Below, piece by piece: positions 26,996-34,906 of a stretch of 64,000 nucleotides of DNA (position 1 is the first letter of the stretch; each line of letters begins with the position of its first letter). The notes under the pieces are model-generated. The model saw nothing but the letters and a program-made list of their open reading frames with translations, ran no database searches and had not been told where the DNA came from. Source of the DNA: Parasedimentitalea marina (lineage in GTDB: Bacteria > Pseudomonadota > Alphaproteobacteria > Rhodobacterales > Rhodobacteraceae); the NCBI RefSeq assembly GCF_004006175.1, contig NZ_CP033219.1, positions 620,001-684,000 on the forward strand, written 5' to 3'. The position numbers were made by a program, and so were the translations under genes.

Positions 26996-27925
26996 ATGGC
27001 ACTTTTTTTCTCGCGCCGTACTTACAATTCACAAAAGAAAAAATTCACCAACAACCCGTCCGCAGTCACGCGCTACGTCAATATCACAGAGCAAACCCCC
27101 GATGGAGATATCCGAAAAGGGAGTATTGTAAGTCAGGATGATTGGCTGGAACTTGTGCGCCAAGACGGTGGCGACAATGGTGTTCTCATTTATGTTCATG
27201 GGTTTAATACCTCGCAAAAAGATATGTTGGACCGTATGGCCAAGATCGAGGCAGGGTTGAAGTCCAATGGCTACAAGGGGGCTGTGATCGCCTTTGACTG
27301 GCCAAGCGACGGTACAATTTTCACCTATGACAGAGACCGTTCAGATGCCAAAAAGGTTGCACCGCACCTTGTGGGAGATGGGATTTTGCCGCTGTTGAGC
27401 ATGTCTCCAAAACCCAAAATTAACCTCATTGCCCACTCAATGGGGGCCCTTGTTGTTTTGCGTGCGTTTTCCGATTTCGGGGATTCTGCTGGTTCAGGCA
27501 ATGAAGTCTGGGGCACAGAGCAGGTCATGTTTGCCTCGGGTGATGTGGATTCAACTTGGCTTGAAAAAGGGGCCTGGGGCAGTTTGGTTCTGAAGCAACG
27601 CAGCAAACGCTTCACTAACTATTACAGTGGCCGGGACCGGGTACTGGCGCTTTCAGACGGTGTAATCAATGGCGGCCGCGATCGGGTGGGGCATGAAGGT
27701 ATGCCGAAACTCACCGCAAAGGGACATTGGGATATCTACTGCAACGAGCAATATCTGCGCGATGTCCCTAAGGCCAAGCAGACGATCACGTATTCACATC
27801 GCTGGTGGTTCGACAACGATGGGTTTTACGAAGATCTGGCGCTGACTATCGGCGGCGATGATGATGCGCAGGATATGCCCACCAGACGTAAAACCAATAT
27901 TACCGATCTGGCGCTGCTGACTTAG
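26996..27925 (+). CDS. DUF900-type alpha/beta hydrolase
   Basis: About 309 residues. HGFN (68-71), FDWPSDG (100-106) and the nucleophile elbow AHSMGA (146-151, Ser148) are hallmarks of the DUF900 alpha/beta hydrolases. The C-terminal half contains GRDRVLALSDGVING and a SHRWWFDNDGFYEDL tail. There is no signal peptide. Start at 26996 is set by AAAGGAG nine bases upstream. It lies downstream of rtcR on the same strand but 420 bp away, so co-transcription is doubtful. The cellular substrate is unknown. Confidence 0.8.
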   Translation: MALFFSRRTYNSQKKKFTNNPSAVTRYVNITEQTPDGDIRKGSIVSQDDWLELVRQDGGDNGVLIYVHGFNTSQKDMLDRMAKIEAGLKSNGYKGAVIAFDWPSDGTIFTYDRDRSDAKKVAPHLVGDGILPLLSMSPKPKINLIAHSMGALVVLRAFSDFGDSAGSGNEVWGTEQVMFASGDVDSTWLEKGAWGSLVLKQRSKRFTNYYSGRDRVLALSDGVINGGRDRVGHEGMPKLTAKGHWDIYCNEQYLRDVPKAKQTITYSHRWWFDNDGFYEDLALTIGGDDDAQDMPTRRKTNITDLALLT

Positions 27926-28039
27926 GGTGCTTCGCCAGTTGTCGCCAAGTCTTTTGGGTCCCATCCAACAGGCGTATGGCTGCAATTAGAAACGTCTGGA
28001 TGAGCTGTTTCCAACAGCTTGAAAATGGTCTGAAACTTG

Positions 28040-29065
28040 ATGGAAAATTACATTTCCAAGCACATAATTCGAGTGGCGTTCTTAGTATTGAGTGTTCTGG
28101 TCACCCTTGGCGGATGTTCGGAGCCGATCAAGAAATACCACAGCAAAAGACTGTTCTTGGCCCCAGATGCCGAGAGCAGTAATGCCGGTCTCCGATTGTT
28201 TTGGTCGGGCGCCGCATCCGTTGTTATTGACGACGGAACACACTCGGTTCTGATTGATCCCTTTGTTTCGCGCCAGGAAAACAGTGTCTTTGATATTGTA
28301 TTCCGGCGTGACGCTGTTGTTGCAGAGTGTCGCATCAATGAAAGAGTCAAACGGCCTGAAATCGCGCGAGCCAAGACAATACTTGTTGGTCATTCGCATT
28401 ACGACCACAGCCTTGATGTCGCTGAATTTGCCAGGCTTACAAAGGCGCAAGTCTTCGGATCACTCAGCACACAGCGTATTCTAAGGGCCCATGATCATAC
28501 GACGGCCACCAGAGTAACCGCCAACGATGTGCTGGAAAAAGACGACGTCGATGGCCGTTTCAAAATCACCGTTTTTGCCAGCAAGCACGGCAACCCCCCA
28601 GTCTGCCTAGAGCCTTTTGGTTGTCTCAATCCGCTTGCAGATACGGTGCCAGACTCATTTGAACTGCCTGCCGCTGTGACTGAATACGGCGAGGGCGAAG
28701 TCTATGCGTTTTTTGTTGAGCATAAGTTTGGCAATGTTCTTCATGTCGGAAGTGCCGGCGTGATGTCCGGGACGCTGGACCACCTCAAAGGCCAAGTTGA
28801 TGTCGTGTTATTGTCTCTGGTGGGCCGTGGCCCTACCGAGGCGTTTCTTAAAAACATCGTCGCAGCCGTCAATCCGGACTACGTCATCCCCATACATTTC
28901 GACAACCTCTTCCGGTCGCTAGACGCAGAAACACGCGTTGCCAAAATCGCAAAGCTTAGCGAGTTTTTTGAAGTGATGGAGCGTGATTACCCCAATGTAA
29001 ACACAGGGGTAATTCCGTTTGATGAGCCTTGGAACCTGCCACATCGTGGGGCCAGTGACGGCTGA
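28040..29065 (+). CDS. MBL-fold metallo-hydrolase lipoprotein
   Basis: About 341 residues. It has a signal peptide with lipobox LGGC (Cys26), so it is probably anchored to a membrane facing the periplasm. The beta-lactamase-fold metal motif HSHYDH is at 118-123. Later HVGSAGVMSG and IPIHFDNL supply the remaining ligand region. The family resembles UlaG/MBL proteins with unknown lipid or phosphoester substrates. ATG at 28040 is used; a TTG codon just before it extends the frame by one. It follows the DUF900 hydrolase by 114 bp and is convergent with the SoxT-like gene. Confidence 0.8.
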   Translation: MENYISKHIIRVAFLVLSVLVTLGGCSEPIKKYHSKRLFLAPDAESSNAGLRLFWSGAASVVIDDGTHSVLIDPFVSRQENSVFDIVFRRDAVVAECRINERVKRPEIARAKTILVGHSHYDHSLDVAEFARLTKAQVFGSLSTQRILRAHDHTTATRVTANDVLEKDDVDGRFKITVFASKHGNPPVCLEPFGCLNPLADTVPDSFELPAAVTEYGEGEVYAFFVEHKFGNVLHVGSAGVMSGTLDHLKGQVDVVLLSLVGRGPTEAFLKNIVAAVNPDYVIPIHFDNLFRSLDAETRVAKIAKLSEFFEVMERDYPNVNTGVIPFDEPWNLPHRGASDG

Positions 29066-29117
29066 TCAATAATTGGGCCACCTCGCCATTTTCACAGTTC
29101 CAGATGGCTCTGAATGG

Positions 29118-30173
29118 TCAAATTGACGGTGTAAATCCTAGGATCAATTGTCGCAGACCCAGTGCGGCGCCGCCCATGATGCATATCAACGTGAGGGGTG
29201 CGCTGTAAGACAACACAGAAAATGCAGACAGTCCTTGGCCGACGCTGCAGCCAACCGCGACTACGGCCCCTATACCCATTAAGGCAGCCCCAAGGATTTG
29301 TCGGCGCAGCTCGCGGGGGTCATCGCAGGCTTCCCATCTGAAATGGCCCTTATACAGGCTGCCGATCAAAGCACCGATCAACACACCAGCAACGGACCCT
29401 GTCCCAAAGCTGATAGAGTTGCCTGACGAGGTCATGAGATACAGCATTGTCTCGCCAATAGGCGCTGAGAATGTGTGGGTGACGACAGGGGTGGCGTCAA
29501 ACCCGTTGCTGGCAATCCAATGCGTTCCGGCCCACCCGGATACAATGGCCAAACCAGCAACGGCCCCCCAAAACATATGGCTGGCTGAATGCCGCAATGC
29601 TTTGTTCGCAAGCGTCAATACAAGAATAATAGCCCCGATCGCTATGCCTGTTACCTCGGTTGAAGCTCCTGTCAGCGGGGCTGCCAGATGGGCGAGTGTT
29701 GGGAAATTGGTTGCCTGCTCTGACGCGCCAAACAGCCAGATGCGCAGGGTGGATAATGGCCCACCCAAGGTCACGTAAGCGGAAATACCCATCACCAAAA
29801 CAATCAGCAGCGAGCGCAAATCACCGCCGCCGACCCGGGCCAAAGCGCCGTAACCGCAGTTGCCGGCAAGCGCCATGCCATAGCCAAACAAAAGCCCGCC
29901 AACTATGCTTTCCAGCGGGTTCCAGTCTCGCGAAAGATACAGTGTTTGGCTGAGATCCAGCAGACCCGCGGCAGACAGTGCGAATGTACCCATAACAGAC
30001 AGGCCAATCGCGATCCCCCACATCCGCAGACGCAGGGTATTCTCGCCGTAAAAAAGATCCTCTATTGCACCTAATGTGCAGAACCGGCCAATGCGCGCAG
30101 CAAGGCCCAGTAGGACGCCGCCCACCAGACCGACAAGGGCGACAAGTACAGGTTCAGAGATCAGATCAAGCAT
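29118..30173 (-). CDS. YeeE/YedE-family sulfur transporter (SoxT-like, copy 1)
   Basis: About 351 residues forming a polytopic YeeE/YedE (TsuA-type) transporter. The conserved Cys motifs are GRFCTLGA (early), LAGNCGYGALARVGGGDLRS (mid) and VGCSVGQGLS (C-terminal); these cysteines relay thiosulfate or sulfane sulfur in TsuA. ATG at 30173 is preferred over a GTG at 30206. It is downstream of soxR by 45 bp in the soxS-soxR operon. In Hyphomicrobium, SoxT1A/SoxT1B proteins of this family link sulfur import to SoxR signalling (known); the same role here is inference. Confidence 0.85.
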   Translation of the reverse strand: MLDLISEPVLVALVGLVGGVLLGLAARIGRFCTLGAIEDLFYGENTLRLRMWGIAIGLSVMGTFALSAAGLLDLSQTLYLSRDWNPLESIVGGLLFGYGMALAGNCGYGALARVGGGDLRSLLIVLVMGISAYVTLGGPLSTLRIWLFGASEQATNFPTLAHLAAPLTGASTEVTGIAIGAIILVLTLANKALRHSASHMFWGAVAGLAIVSGWAGTHWIASNGFDATPVVTHTFSAPIGETMLYLMTSSGNSISFGTGSVAGVLIGALIGSLYKGHFRWEACDDPRELRRQILGAALMGIGAVVAVGCSVGQGLSAFSVLSYSAPLTLICIMGGAALGLRQLILGFTPSI

Positions 30174-30218
30174 CGTCGCGTACCATTCCGTCCTTTGCGA
30201 CAGCACTGAGCGTTGTGT

Positions 30219-30611
30219 TTAGTCGCCGCGACAGAACAAATCGTAGACCACTTCCATGATTTTCTTTGGGCGGTCATCTGTCAAGCTGTAGTAGATGACC
30301 TTGCCGTCGCGCCGAGGCGTCACCAGCCCTTCCAGCCGCAGCCGGGACAGCTGTTGTGATACCGCAGCCTGTCGGGCTGAAAGAAGGTTTTCAAGCTCGG
30401 TCACCGACTTCTCGCCCGAGGCGAGATGGCACAAAATCATAAGCCGTCCCTCGTGACTGATCGCCTTGAGGAAATAAGAGGCTTTCATGGCATTGTCTGC
30501 CATCTTGTCCATGTCTTCGGCACACATGTTGCCGTCAAATACTGGCAGGCCCATCTGGTTCTCTTTCTCTAGAAATGTATCAGCTGACACCGTCACATCG
30601 TTCATATTCAT
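30219..30611 (-). CDS. soxR: SoxR, ArsR-type sulfur-responsive repressor
   Basis: 130-residue winged-helix repressor of the SoxR/SqrR/BigR group. Cys61 (RLMILCHL) and Cys127 (DLFCRGD) are 66 residues apart, as are Cys41 and Cys107 of SqrR, which form a persulfide-dependent tetrasulfide link that releases DNA. An additional Cys30 lies in the N-terminal tail. The recognition helix is around SARQAAVSQQLSRLRLEGLV. It is 9 bp downstream of soxS. Likely targets are the ATTC-N8-GAAT boxes at 33540-33555 and 43608-43623. Confidence 0.93.
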   Translation of the reverse strand: MNMNDVTVSADTFLEKENQMGLPVFDGNMCAEDMDKMADNAMKASYFLKAISHEGRLMILCHLASGEKSVTELENLLSARQAAVSQQLSRLRLEGLVTPRRDGKVIYYSLTDDRPKKIMEVVYDLFCRGD

Positions 30612-30620
30612 ATACGAAGG

Positions 30621-30989
30621 TTATTCTGATACATCAATGTTTGCATCCGACAGCATTTGTCCCAACAACCCCCAGAAGAAATCCTCTCCGGGATACCCTT
30701 CGATCCTGGAGGCCTCTTGCCCGTCCACCATCAGGACAAAGGTCGGCGTGAAATTTAACGACCGGCTAAAGGTCAAATCATCGGGTCTTGCAGCATGTAT
30801 ATCCATGCGCCGAAGCGGGGCGGTTTTGCCCTCAGTGGTCTTTGGATAGATATGTGCGATTTCGTCGTTCCACCGGGCGCACCAGACACAACCTTTTTCT
30901 TCTACCATCACCAAAACGGTATCAGCGGCAGCGACAAATGCCGAGGAAACAAGCAGCGCCGTGCTGAAAATGATGAGACGGAGTGACAT
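30621..30989 (-). CDS. soxS: SoxS, periplasmic thioredoxin
   Basis: About 122 residues: signal peptide (MSLRLIIFSTALLVSSAFVAAA) then a thioredoxin-like domain with active-site CVWC (34-37) and the cis-Pro region FTPTFVLM. SoxS keeps the carrier protein SoxYZ in its reduced, active form in Paracoccus. Start at 30989 fits the signal peptide and an AAAGG site; the longer ORF to 31133 overlaps the divergent soxV and is rejected. First gene of the leftward soxS-soxR-soxT-like unit, divergent from soxV. Confidence 0.92.
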   Translation of the reverse strand: MSLRLIIFSTALLVSSAFVAAADTVLVMVEEKGCVWCARWNDEIAHIYPKTTEGKTAPLRRMDIHAARPDDLTFSRSLNFTPTFVLMVDGQEASRIEGYPGEDFFWGLLGQMLSDANIDVSE

Positions 30990-31059
30990 GCGAAATTGAC
31001 CTTTGCTTAACAAACAACGTAATATGAATATTTGAATTATACAAGGGAGGCTGCCGGAT
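30990..31059. promoter_or_regulatory. Divergent soxS/soxV promoter with GAAT repeats
   Basis: The 70-bp gap holds two direct GAAT elements spaced 8 bp start to start (31025 and 31033) in an A/T-rich stretch, an imperfect relative of the ATTC-N8-GAAT box found upstream of soxX. A small palindrome AATATgaATATT sits at 31021-31032. AAGGGAGG at 31043-31050 is the soxV ribosome site. Regulation by SoxR is plausible but not shown. Confidence 0.45.
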
Positions 31060-31800
31060 ATGATGGAAATTACGCTGGCAGGTGCTGCCTTTGCAGGCAT
31101 TCTGTCTTTTTTGTCGCCCTGCATCCTGCCCATCGTACCGTTCTATCTCAGTTACCTAGCGGGTGTGGGCATGAATCAGATCTCTGCCGAGGCGCAGATT
31201 GACGGCAAAACGCGCAGGCGTGCAGTGCTTGCGGCCTGTTTCTTTGCGGCTGGCGTGATCACGATTTTCATGGGTCTAGGGGCAGCGGCAACTGCGTTCG
31301 GACAGGTTGTCCGAGAATACTTCGACATTTTGCGATGGGTTGCGGCGGCCATCATCATTGCGATGGGCCTGCATTTTCTAGGGATCATTCGGATCGGCAT
31401 TCTATATCGGCAATTGCGGGCTGATGCGGGCAACACCTCAAACGTCAGCCTCATGGGGGCCTATGTTATTGGCCTGGCTTTTGCATTCGGCTGGACCCCC
31501 TGCGTCGGACCGGTTCTGGCGGCGATCCTGTTCACCGCAGCAGGTGCCGAGACGGCCTCGACCGGGGCGGGGCTGCTGTTTGTCTATGGATTGGGAATGA
31601 CTGCGCCGTTTGTGCTGGCTGCGTTTTTCATCGGTCCCTTTATGCGGTGGATGTCAAAATTCCGCAGGCATCTTGGGACCATCGAAAAGATCATGGGGGC
31701 CATGCTGATCATTTTCGGGCTGCTGATAGCCACAAATTCAATGAACTACATTGCGCTATGGATGCTGGCTATCGCGCCGGATATTGGTGTTCTGCGCTAA
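31060..31800 (+). CDS. soxV: SoxV, CcdA-type membrane thiol-electron transporter
   Basis: 246 residues with six membrane helices of the CcdA/DsbD-beta type. The two redox cysteines are in SFLSPCILP (Cys21) and FGWTPCVGP (Cys148), each in the family's P-C context. SoxV passes electrons from cytoplasmic thioredoxin across the membrane to the periplasmic thioredoxin (SoxW or SoxS) that reduces SoxYZ. Ribosome site AAGGGAGG. No soxW follows; instead there is a 470-bp gap without a recognisable gene, so SoxS is the likely acceptor (inference). Confidence 0.92.
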   Translation: MMEITLAGAAFAGILSFLSPCILPIVPFYLSYLAGVGMNQISAEAQIDGKTRRRAVLAACFFAAGVITIFMGLGAAATAFGQVVREYFDILRWVAAAIIIAMGLHFLGIIRIGILYRQLRADAGNTSNVSLMGAYVIGLAFAFGWTPCVGPVLAAILFTAAGAETASTGAGLLFVYGLGMTAPFVLAAFFIGPFMRWMSKFRRHLGTIEKIMGAMLIIFGLLIATNSMNYIALWMLAIAPDIGVLR

Positions 31801-32270
31801 TTTGGAGCGCACAATATGAGAGGTCATCAATGGGGCGCGCCTTGGGTTTTGAGTATTTGTAGAAAAAGTGAAGCCTTCAGTTCGGTGAGCTGTTATTCTC
31901 GTTGTGCCAATTACACATAATGCAACGCGCTCAGGGAAACTGACGGTCCGGCACAGGTGTTGCGCAGGCAGCGCTCGGTTGGTTTACGCAGAAGTCGTGC
32001 CGCTGTGGCAGAGTGATCTGTAATCGCGATTATCGCCTGGACTGACACCCCAGGCACTTGAAGCAGGGCTCCGGCAGAACCGGGGCGCGCAGAGACAACG
32101 TTTAGCACACGGGACTGATCTCCCGTCCGATTTCGCTTTGGCGGTACCGCCTCTTGTAACACGTCTTAGTTTACACTGCCGAACAACCCTCAATGGAACT
32201 GCCAAAACTGGCAAGGCAACAGTCTTGGCGGTGGCTTTGCCTGCGCGCCTTTCCGCGGGGGAGGGAGGGT
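31801..32270. other. Unassigned 470-bp region where soxW would be expected
   Basis: Only short overlapping ORFs on both strands occur here and none has a recognisable product. Two palindromes stand out: GGCGGTACCGCC (32140-32151, perfect 12 bp) and ACGGGA/TCCCGT (32109-32114 with 32121-32126). Palindromes of the first kind can be found at insertion-sequence ends, so a decayed element is possible, but no transposase similarity is convincing. Confidence 0.4.
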
Positions 32271-33332
32271 TTACACGGTTTGGGTTGCGCCAGTTTGGTC
32301 CACCAGCCAATCGGTCACCACTGCGCCAATCCACATGCAGAACAAGGCCAGCCAGGCGGTGCCGACAAAGATCGATCCTCCGGTGACGCCCGCTCCAATG
32401 GCGCAGCCGCCCGCCAGCATCCCGCCAAAGCCCATCAGCGCTGCACCGGTCATTGCCTTGCGCATGGTCGGAGCATCGTCAAAGGCCTGAAATTTCAGCT
32501 CCCCCGCCAGAGCGGCGGCAACAAGGGCTCCGACAAATACGCCGAACACCAGGCCCACGTCAAATTCCAACACCGCACCGCGTTCGAGAAAGAACATCAG
32601 TGTATTGGCCGAGGGGCCGGTGAAAGTGGCGCTTTCGACCTGCACCGGATCAAAGGCCACCAAGCTTAGCGAATAGGTCAGCACCCATCCCATGGCCACT
32701 GCAAAGCCAACACCTGAGGCAAACATCAGGCGTGCGGCGCCGATGTTGTTGCGACGGGCAAGGACCAGGGCCAGTGCCGCAATACCCATACCGATGAGCA
32801 GGCCAGAATGGTCAGGCAACCCAATTGCCGCAAGCAGATCCATATTGCGGCCGCCGCTGGTAACCCAGAGCCCGGCCAGTTGGTTTCGTACCGGGGTCAG
32901 GATGCCGGACAGGCTCATCTGTGCCACCACCGCAAAGATCAATCCCGACACCACCGAGCGCAGATTGCCAGTGGCCGCAAGCACCAACAGCCGCCCCGAG
33001 CACCCCCGCGCGAGCACCATGCCGATGCCAAAAACCAAACCGCCAATCACCGCCCCTGACCAACTGCCGGGCACTGCCATCATCCGGGCGCTGTCAGCAT
33101 CCATCAGCCCCATCATTTGCGCGCCCTGCACCCAGACCAGCGCCGTCGAGAAGGTCAGCAGCCAAACGGCGACGCTGCCTTGCATTTTGCGACGGGCAAA
33201 TTCCACAGTTGCCGCGCGCAGGCAAAACCGAGAGCGTTGGGCCGAGGCTCCAAAAAACACGCCGGTGAGCACTCCGAACAGGGCAGCGGTAGGGGCCTCG
33301 CCGATTCGCTCAACCAAGGTTATCAGGTCCAT
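32271..33332 (-). CDS. YeeE/YedE-family sulfur transporter (SoxT-like, copy 2)
   Basis: About 353 residues with many membrane helices. The YeeE/YedE Cys motifs appear as SRFCLRAA, LARGCSGRLLVLAATGNLRS and LAGGCAIGAGVTGGS. It differs from copy 1 in the central domain and is transcribed away from soxX out of a shared promoter carrying a SoxR-type box. Start at 33332 (MDLITLVERIG) has CTGGAG upstream; the longer ORF to 33545 would cover the operator. Probable import of thiosulfate or sulfane sulfur into the cytoplasm. Confidence 0.85.
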   Translation of the reverse strand: MDLITLVERIGEAPTAALFGVLTGVFFGASAQRSRFCLRAATVEFARRKMQGSVAVWLLTFSTALVWVQGAQMMGLMDADSARMMAVPGSWSGAVIGGLVFGIGMVLARGCSGRLLVLAATGNLRSVVSGLIFAVVAQMSLSGILTPVRNQLAGLWVTSGGRNMDLLAAIGLPDHSGLLIGMGIAALALVLARRNNIGAARLMFASGVGFAVAMGWVLTYSLSLVAFDPVQVESATFTGPSANTLMFFLERGAVLEFDVGLVFGVFVGALVAAALAGELKFQAFDDAPTMRKAMTGAALMGFGGMLAGGCAIGAGVTGGSIFVGTAWLALFCMWIGAVVTDWLVDQTGATQTV

Positions 33333-33539
33333 GATATGCTCCAGTAAATTCACACATTGCGATATGTACTGCGCAAATGCCAGATCAACATTGATGCAGA
33401 TCACATGCACATCAGCATCTGGTTTTGCTCCATCCCGGACGCAGGCCCAGGGGCGAGAGAGGCCCAATGGGCCAGTATATTGCGGGCTGTTTTGGATGGA
33501 AAATCTACGGGCAAATCCTGGGTCTGAACAAATACAATA

Positions 33540-33555
33540 ATTCATGTAAGTGAAT
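33540..33555. promoter_or_regulatory. SoxR-type operator in soxX/soxT divergent promoter
   Basis: ATTC (33540-33543), eight bases, GAAT (33552-33555) match the ATTC-N8-GAAT consensus described for SqrR/BigR/SoxR repressors. The symmetry extends to AATTCA-N6-TGAATT (33539-33556). It lies 66 bp before the soxX start and about 210 bp from the divergent soxT-like start. Confidence 0.85.
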
Positions 33556-33620
33556 TTGTTGTTGCGTCATCACAGTTTCGTGCGCTACGGTATGCCGAAA
33601 TGCAGTGTTTGGGAGGACGC

Positions 33621-34073
33621 ATGAGGATCATCGGTATATCAATCGCAGTGGCGGGTTTGCTGGCAAATCCATTGGCCGCTGAGCCCGTGGCTCCAAACGA
33701 CGTCAAATACGAAGACGGCGTGGTTTCGGCCTCTTTGACAGGCGTTCCCGGGGACCCGGCAAACGGCCGTGACGTTTTCAAGAACAGAAAACAGGGCAAT
33801 TGTCTGGCCTGCCATGTCAACGCAGACATGCCTGAGGAATCGTTCCACGGCGAGGTCGGTCCTGAAATGACCGGCGTTGCAGATCGTTGGGAAGCGCAAG
33901 AGCTTCGTGCGATCGTGGCCAATTCCAAAATGGTGTTCGAAGACAGCATCATGCCGGCGTTCTATAAGGACACGGGATTCGAACGCACGCTCGAAAAATT
34001 TGAAGGTCAGAGCATTCTGACCGCACAGCAGGTCGAAGATGTCATCGCCTATCTCCAGACCCTAACAGAATAA
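33621..34073 (+). CDS. soxX: SoxX, monoheme cytochrome c subunit of SoxAX
   Basis: About 150 residues: signal peptide (MRIIGISIAVAGLLANPLAA), one heme motif CLACH (61-65), distal Met ligand in SIMPAFY (Met111). With SoxA it forms the periplasmic SoxAX enzyme that couples thiosulfate to the Cys of SoxY. Start at 33621 is set by GGGAGGA; the ORF opening at 33600 adds seven residues without a ribosome site. First gene of soxXYZABCD, 32 bp ahead of soxY. Confidence 0.95.
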   Translation: MRIIGISIAVAGLLANPLAAEPVAPNDVKYEDGVVSASLTGVPGDPANGRDVFKNRKQGNCLACHVNADMPEESFHGEVGPEMTGVADRWEAQELRAIVANSKMVFEDSIMPAFYKDTGFERTLEKFEGQSILTAQQVEDVIAYLQTLTE

Positions 34074-34105
34074 TAATTGACCCAGACTCCATGGGAGGAA
34101 TTGAA

Positions 34106-34528
34106 ATGGACCTAACACGTCGAAAAGCGCTTGCGCTGGGCACTGGTACACTTGCCGCGGCTATGCTGGCTGGCCTTCCGGCATTTGCGTCACTGACAGA
34201 TGATGCGATTGCCGCCATGACCGGCGGAGCGGATATCACTGAGGGTGGTATCGATCTGACCGCACCAGAAATTGCGGAAAACGGCAACACTGTCCCGGTC
34301 GAAGTATCGGCCCCCGGTGCGGTTGAAATCGCCCTGTTCGCATCCGGTAACCCAACACCGGCTGTTGCGACCTTTAAATTCGGGCCGCTTGCTGGGTCTC
34401 GTTCCGGATCAACCCGTATCCGTTTGGCGAAGACACAGGATGTCGTTGCGATTGCCAAAATGGAAGACGGTTCATTCCGCAAGGCAAGCGCCACCGTAAA
34501 AGTAACAATCGGCGGCTGCGGCGGCTAA
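34106..34528 (+). CDS. soxY: SoxY, sulfur-carrier subunit
   Basis: About 140 residues with a Tat signal (TRRKALALG, residues 4-12) and the defining C-terminal GGCGG-type swinging arm (here IGGCGG, Cys138) to which sulfur intermediates are attached. It is exported as a complex with SoxZ. Start 34106 follows GGGAGGA (34094-34100); an upstream ATG at 34091 overlaps that ribosome site and is rejected. The intermediate region is the immunoglobulin-like SoxY fold. Confidence 0.96.
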   Translation: MDLTRRKALALGTGTLAAAMLAGLPAFASLTDDAIAAMTGGADITEGGIDLTAPEIAENGNTVPVEVSAPGAVEIALFASGNPTPAVATFKFGPLAGSRSGSTRIRLAKTQDVVAIAKMEDGSFRKASATVKVTIGGCGG

Positions 34529-34548
34529 CTCAAACGAGGAGAACAACT

Positions 34549-34878
34549 ATGGCTTCTGGTGTAAAACCTCGTGTCAAAGTTCCAAAAACGGCTGCGGCCG
34601 GTGATGTCATCACCATCAAAACTCTGATCAGCCACAAGATGGAATCTGGTCAGCGCAAAGGCGATGACGGCAACCTTATTCCGCGCTCGATCATCAACCG
34701 TTTCACGGCGGATTTTAATGGGCAGAATGTCATTGACGTGACCATTGAACCTGCCGTTTCGACAAACCCGTACTTCGAATTCGAAGCCTTGGTCCCCGAG
34801 GCCGGCGAATTCCAGTTTACCTGGTACGACGATGACGGGTCAGTCTACGAAACAGCGAAAAAAATCGCAATCGGCTGA
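34549..34878 (+). CDS. soxZ: SoxZ, partner of SoxY
   Basis: 109-residue beta-sandwich protein without a signal peptide, exported by riding with the Tat-carrying SoxY. Family segments PRVKVPKTAAAGDVITIKTLISHKMESG split across residues 7-34, and the C-terminal FQFTWYDDDGSVYE (about 90-103). Ribosome site GAGGAG. 20 bp after soxY and 28 bp before soxA. It provides the docking surface for the other Sox enzymes. Confidence 0.95.
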   Translation: MASGVKPRVKVPKTAAAGDVITIKTLISHKMESGQRKGDDGNLIPRSIINRFTADFNGQNVIDVTIEPAVSTNPYFEFEALVPEAGEFQFTWYDDDGSVYETAKKIAIG

Positions 34879-34906
34879 GGTCGGACAGTTTAGGGAGGAC
34901 GACCGA

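Noticed and set aside
31911..32334. Overlapping minus-strand ORFs in the soxV/soxT gap, considered as transposase fragments
   Set aside because: Neither frame shows a transposase motif that can be defended; kept only as an unassigned region.
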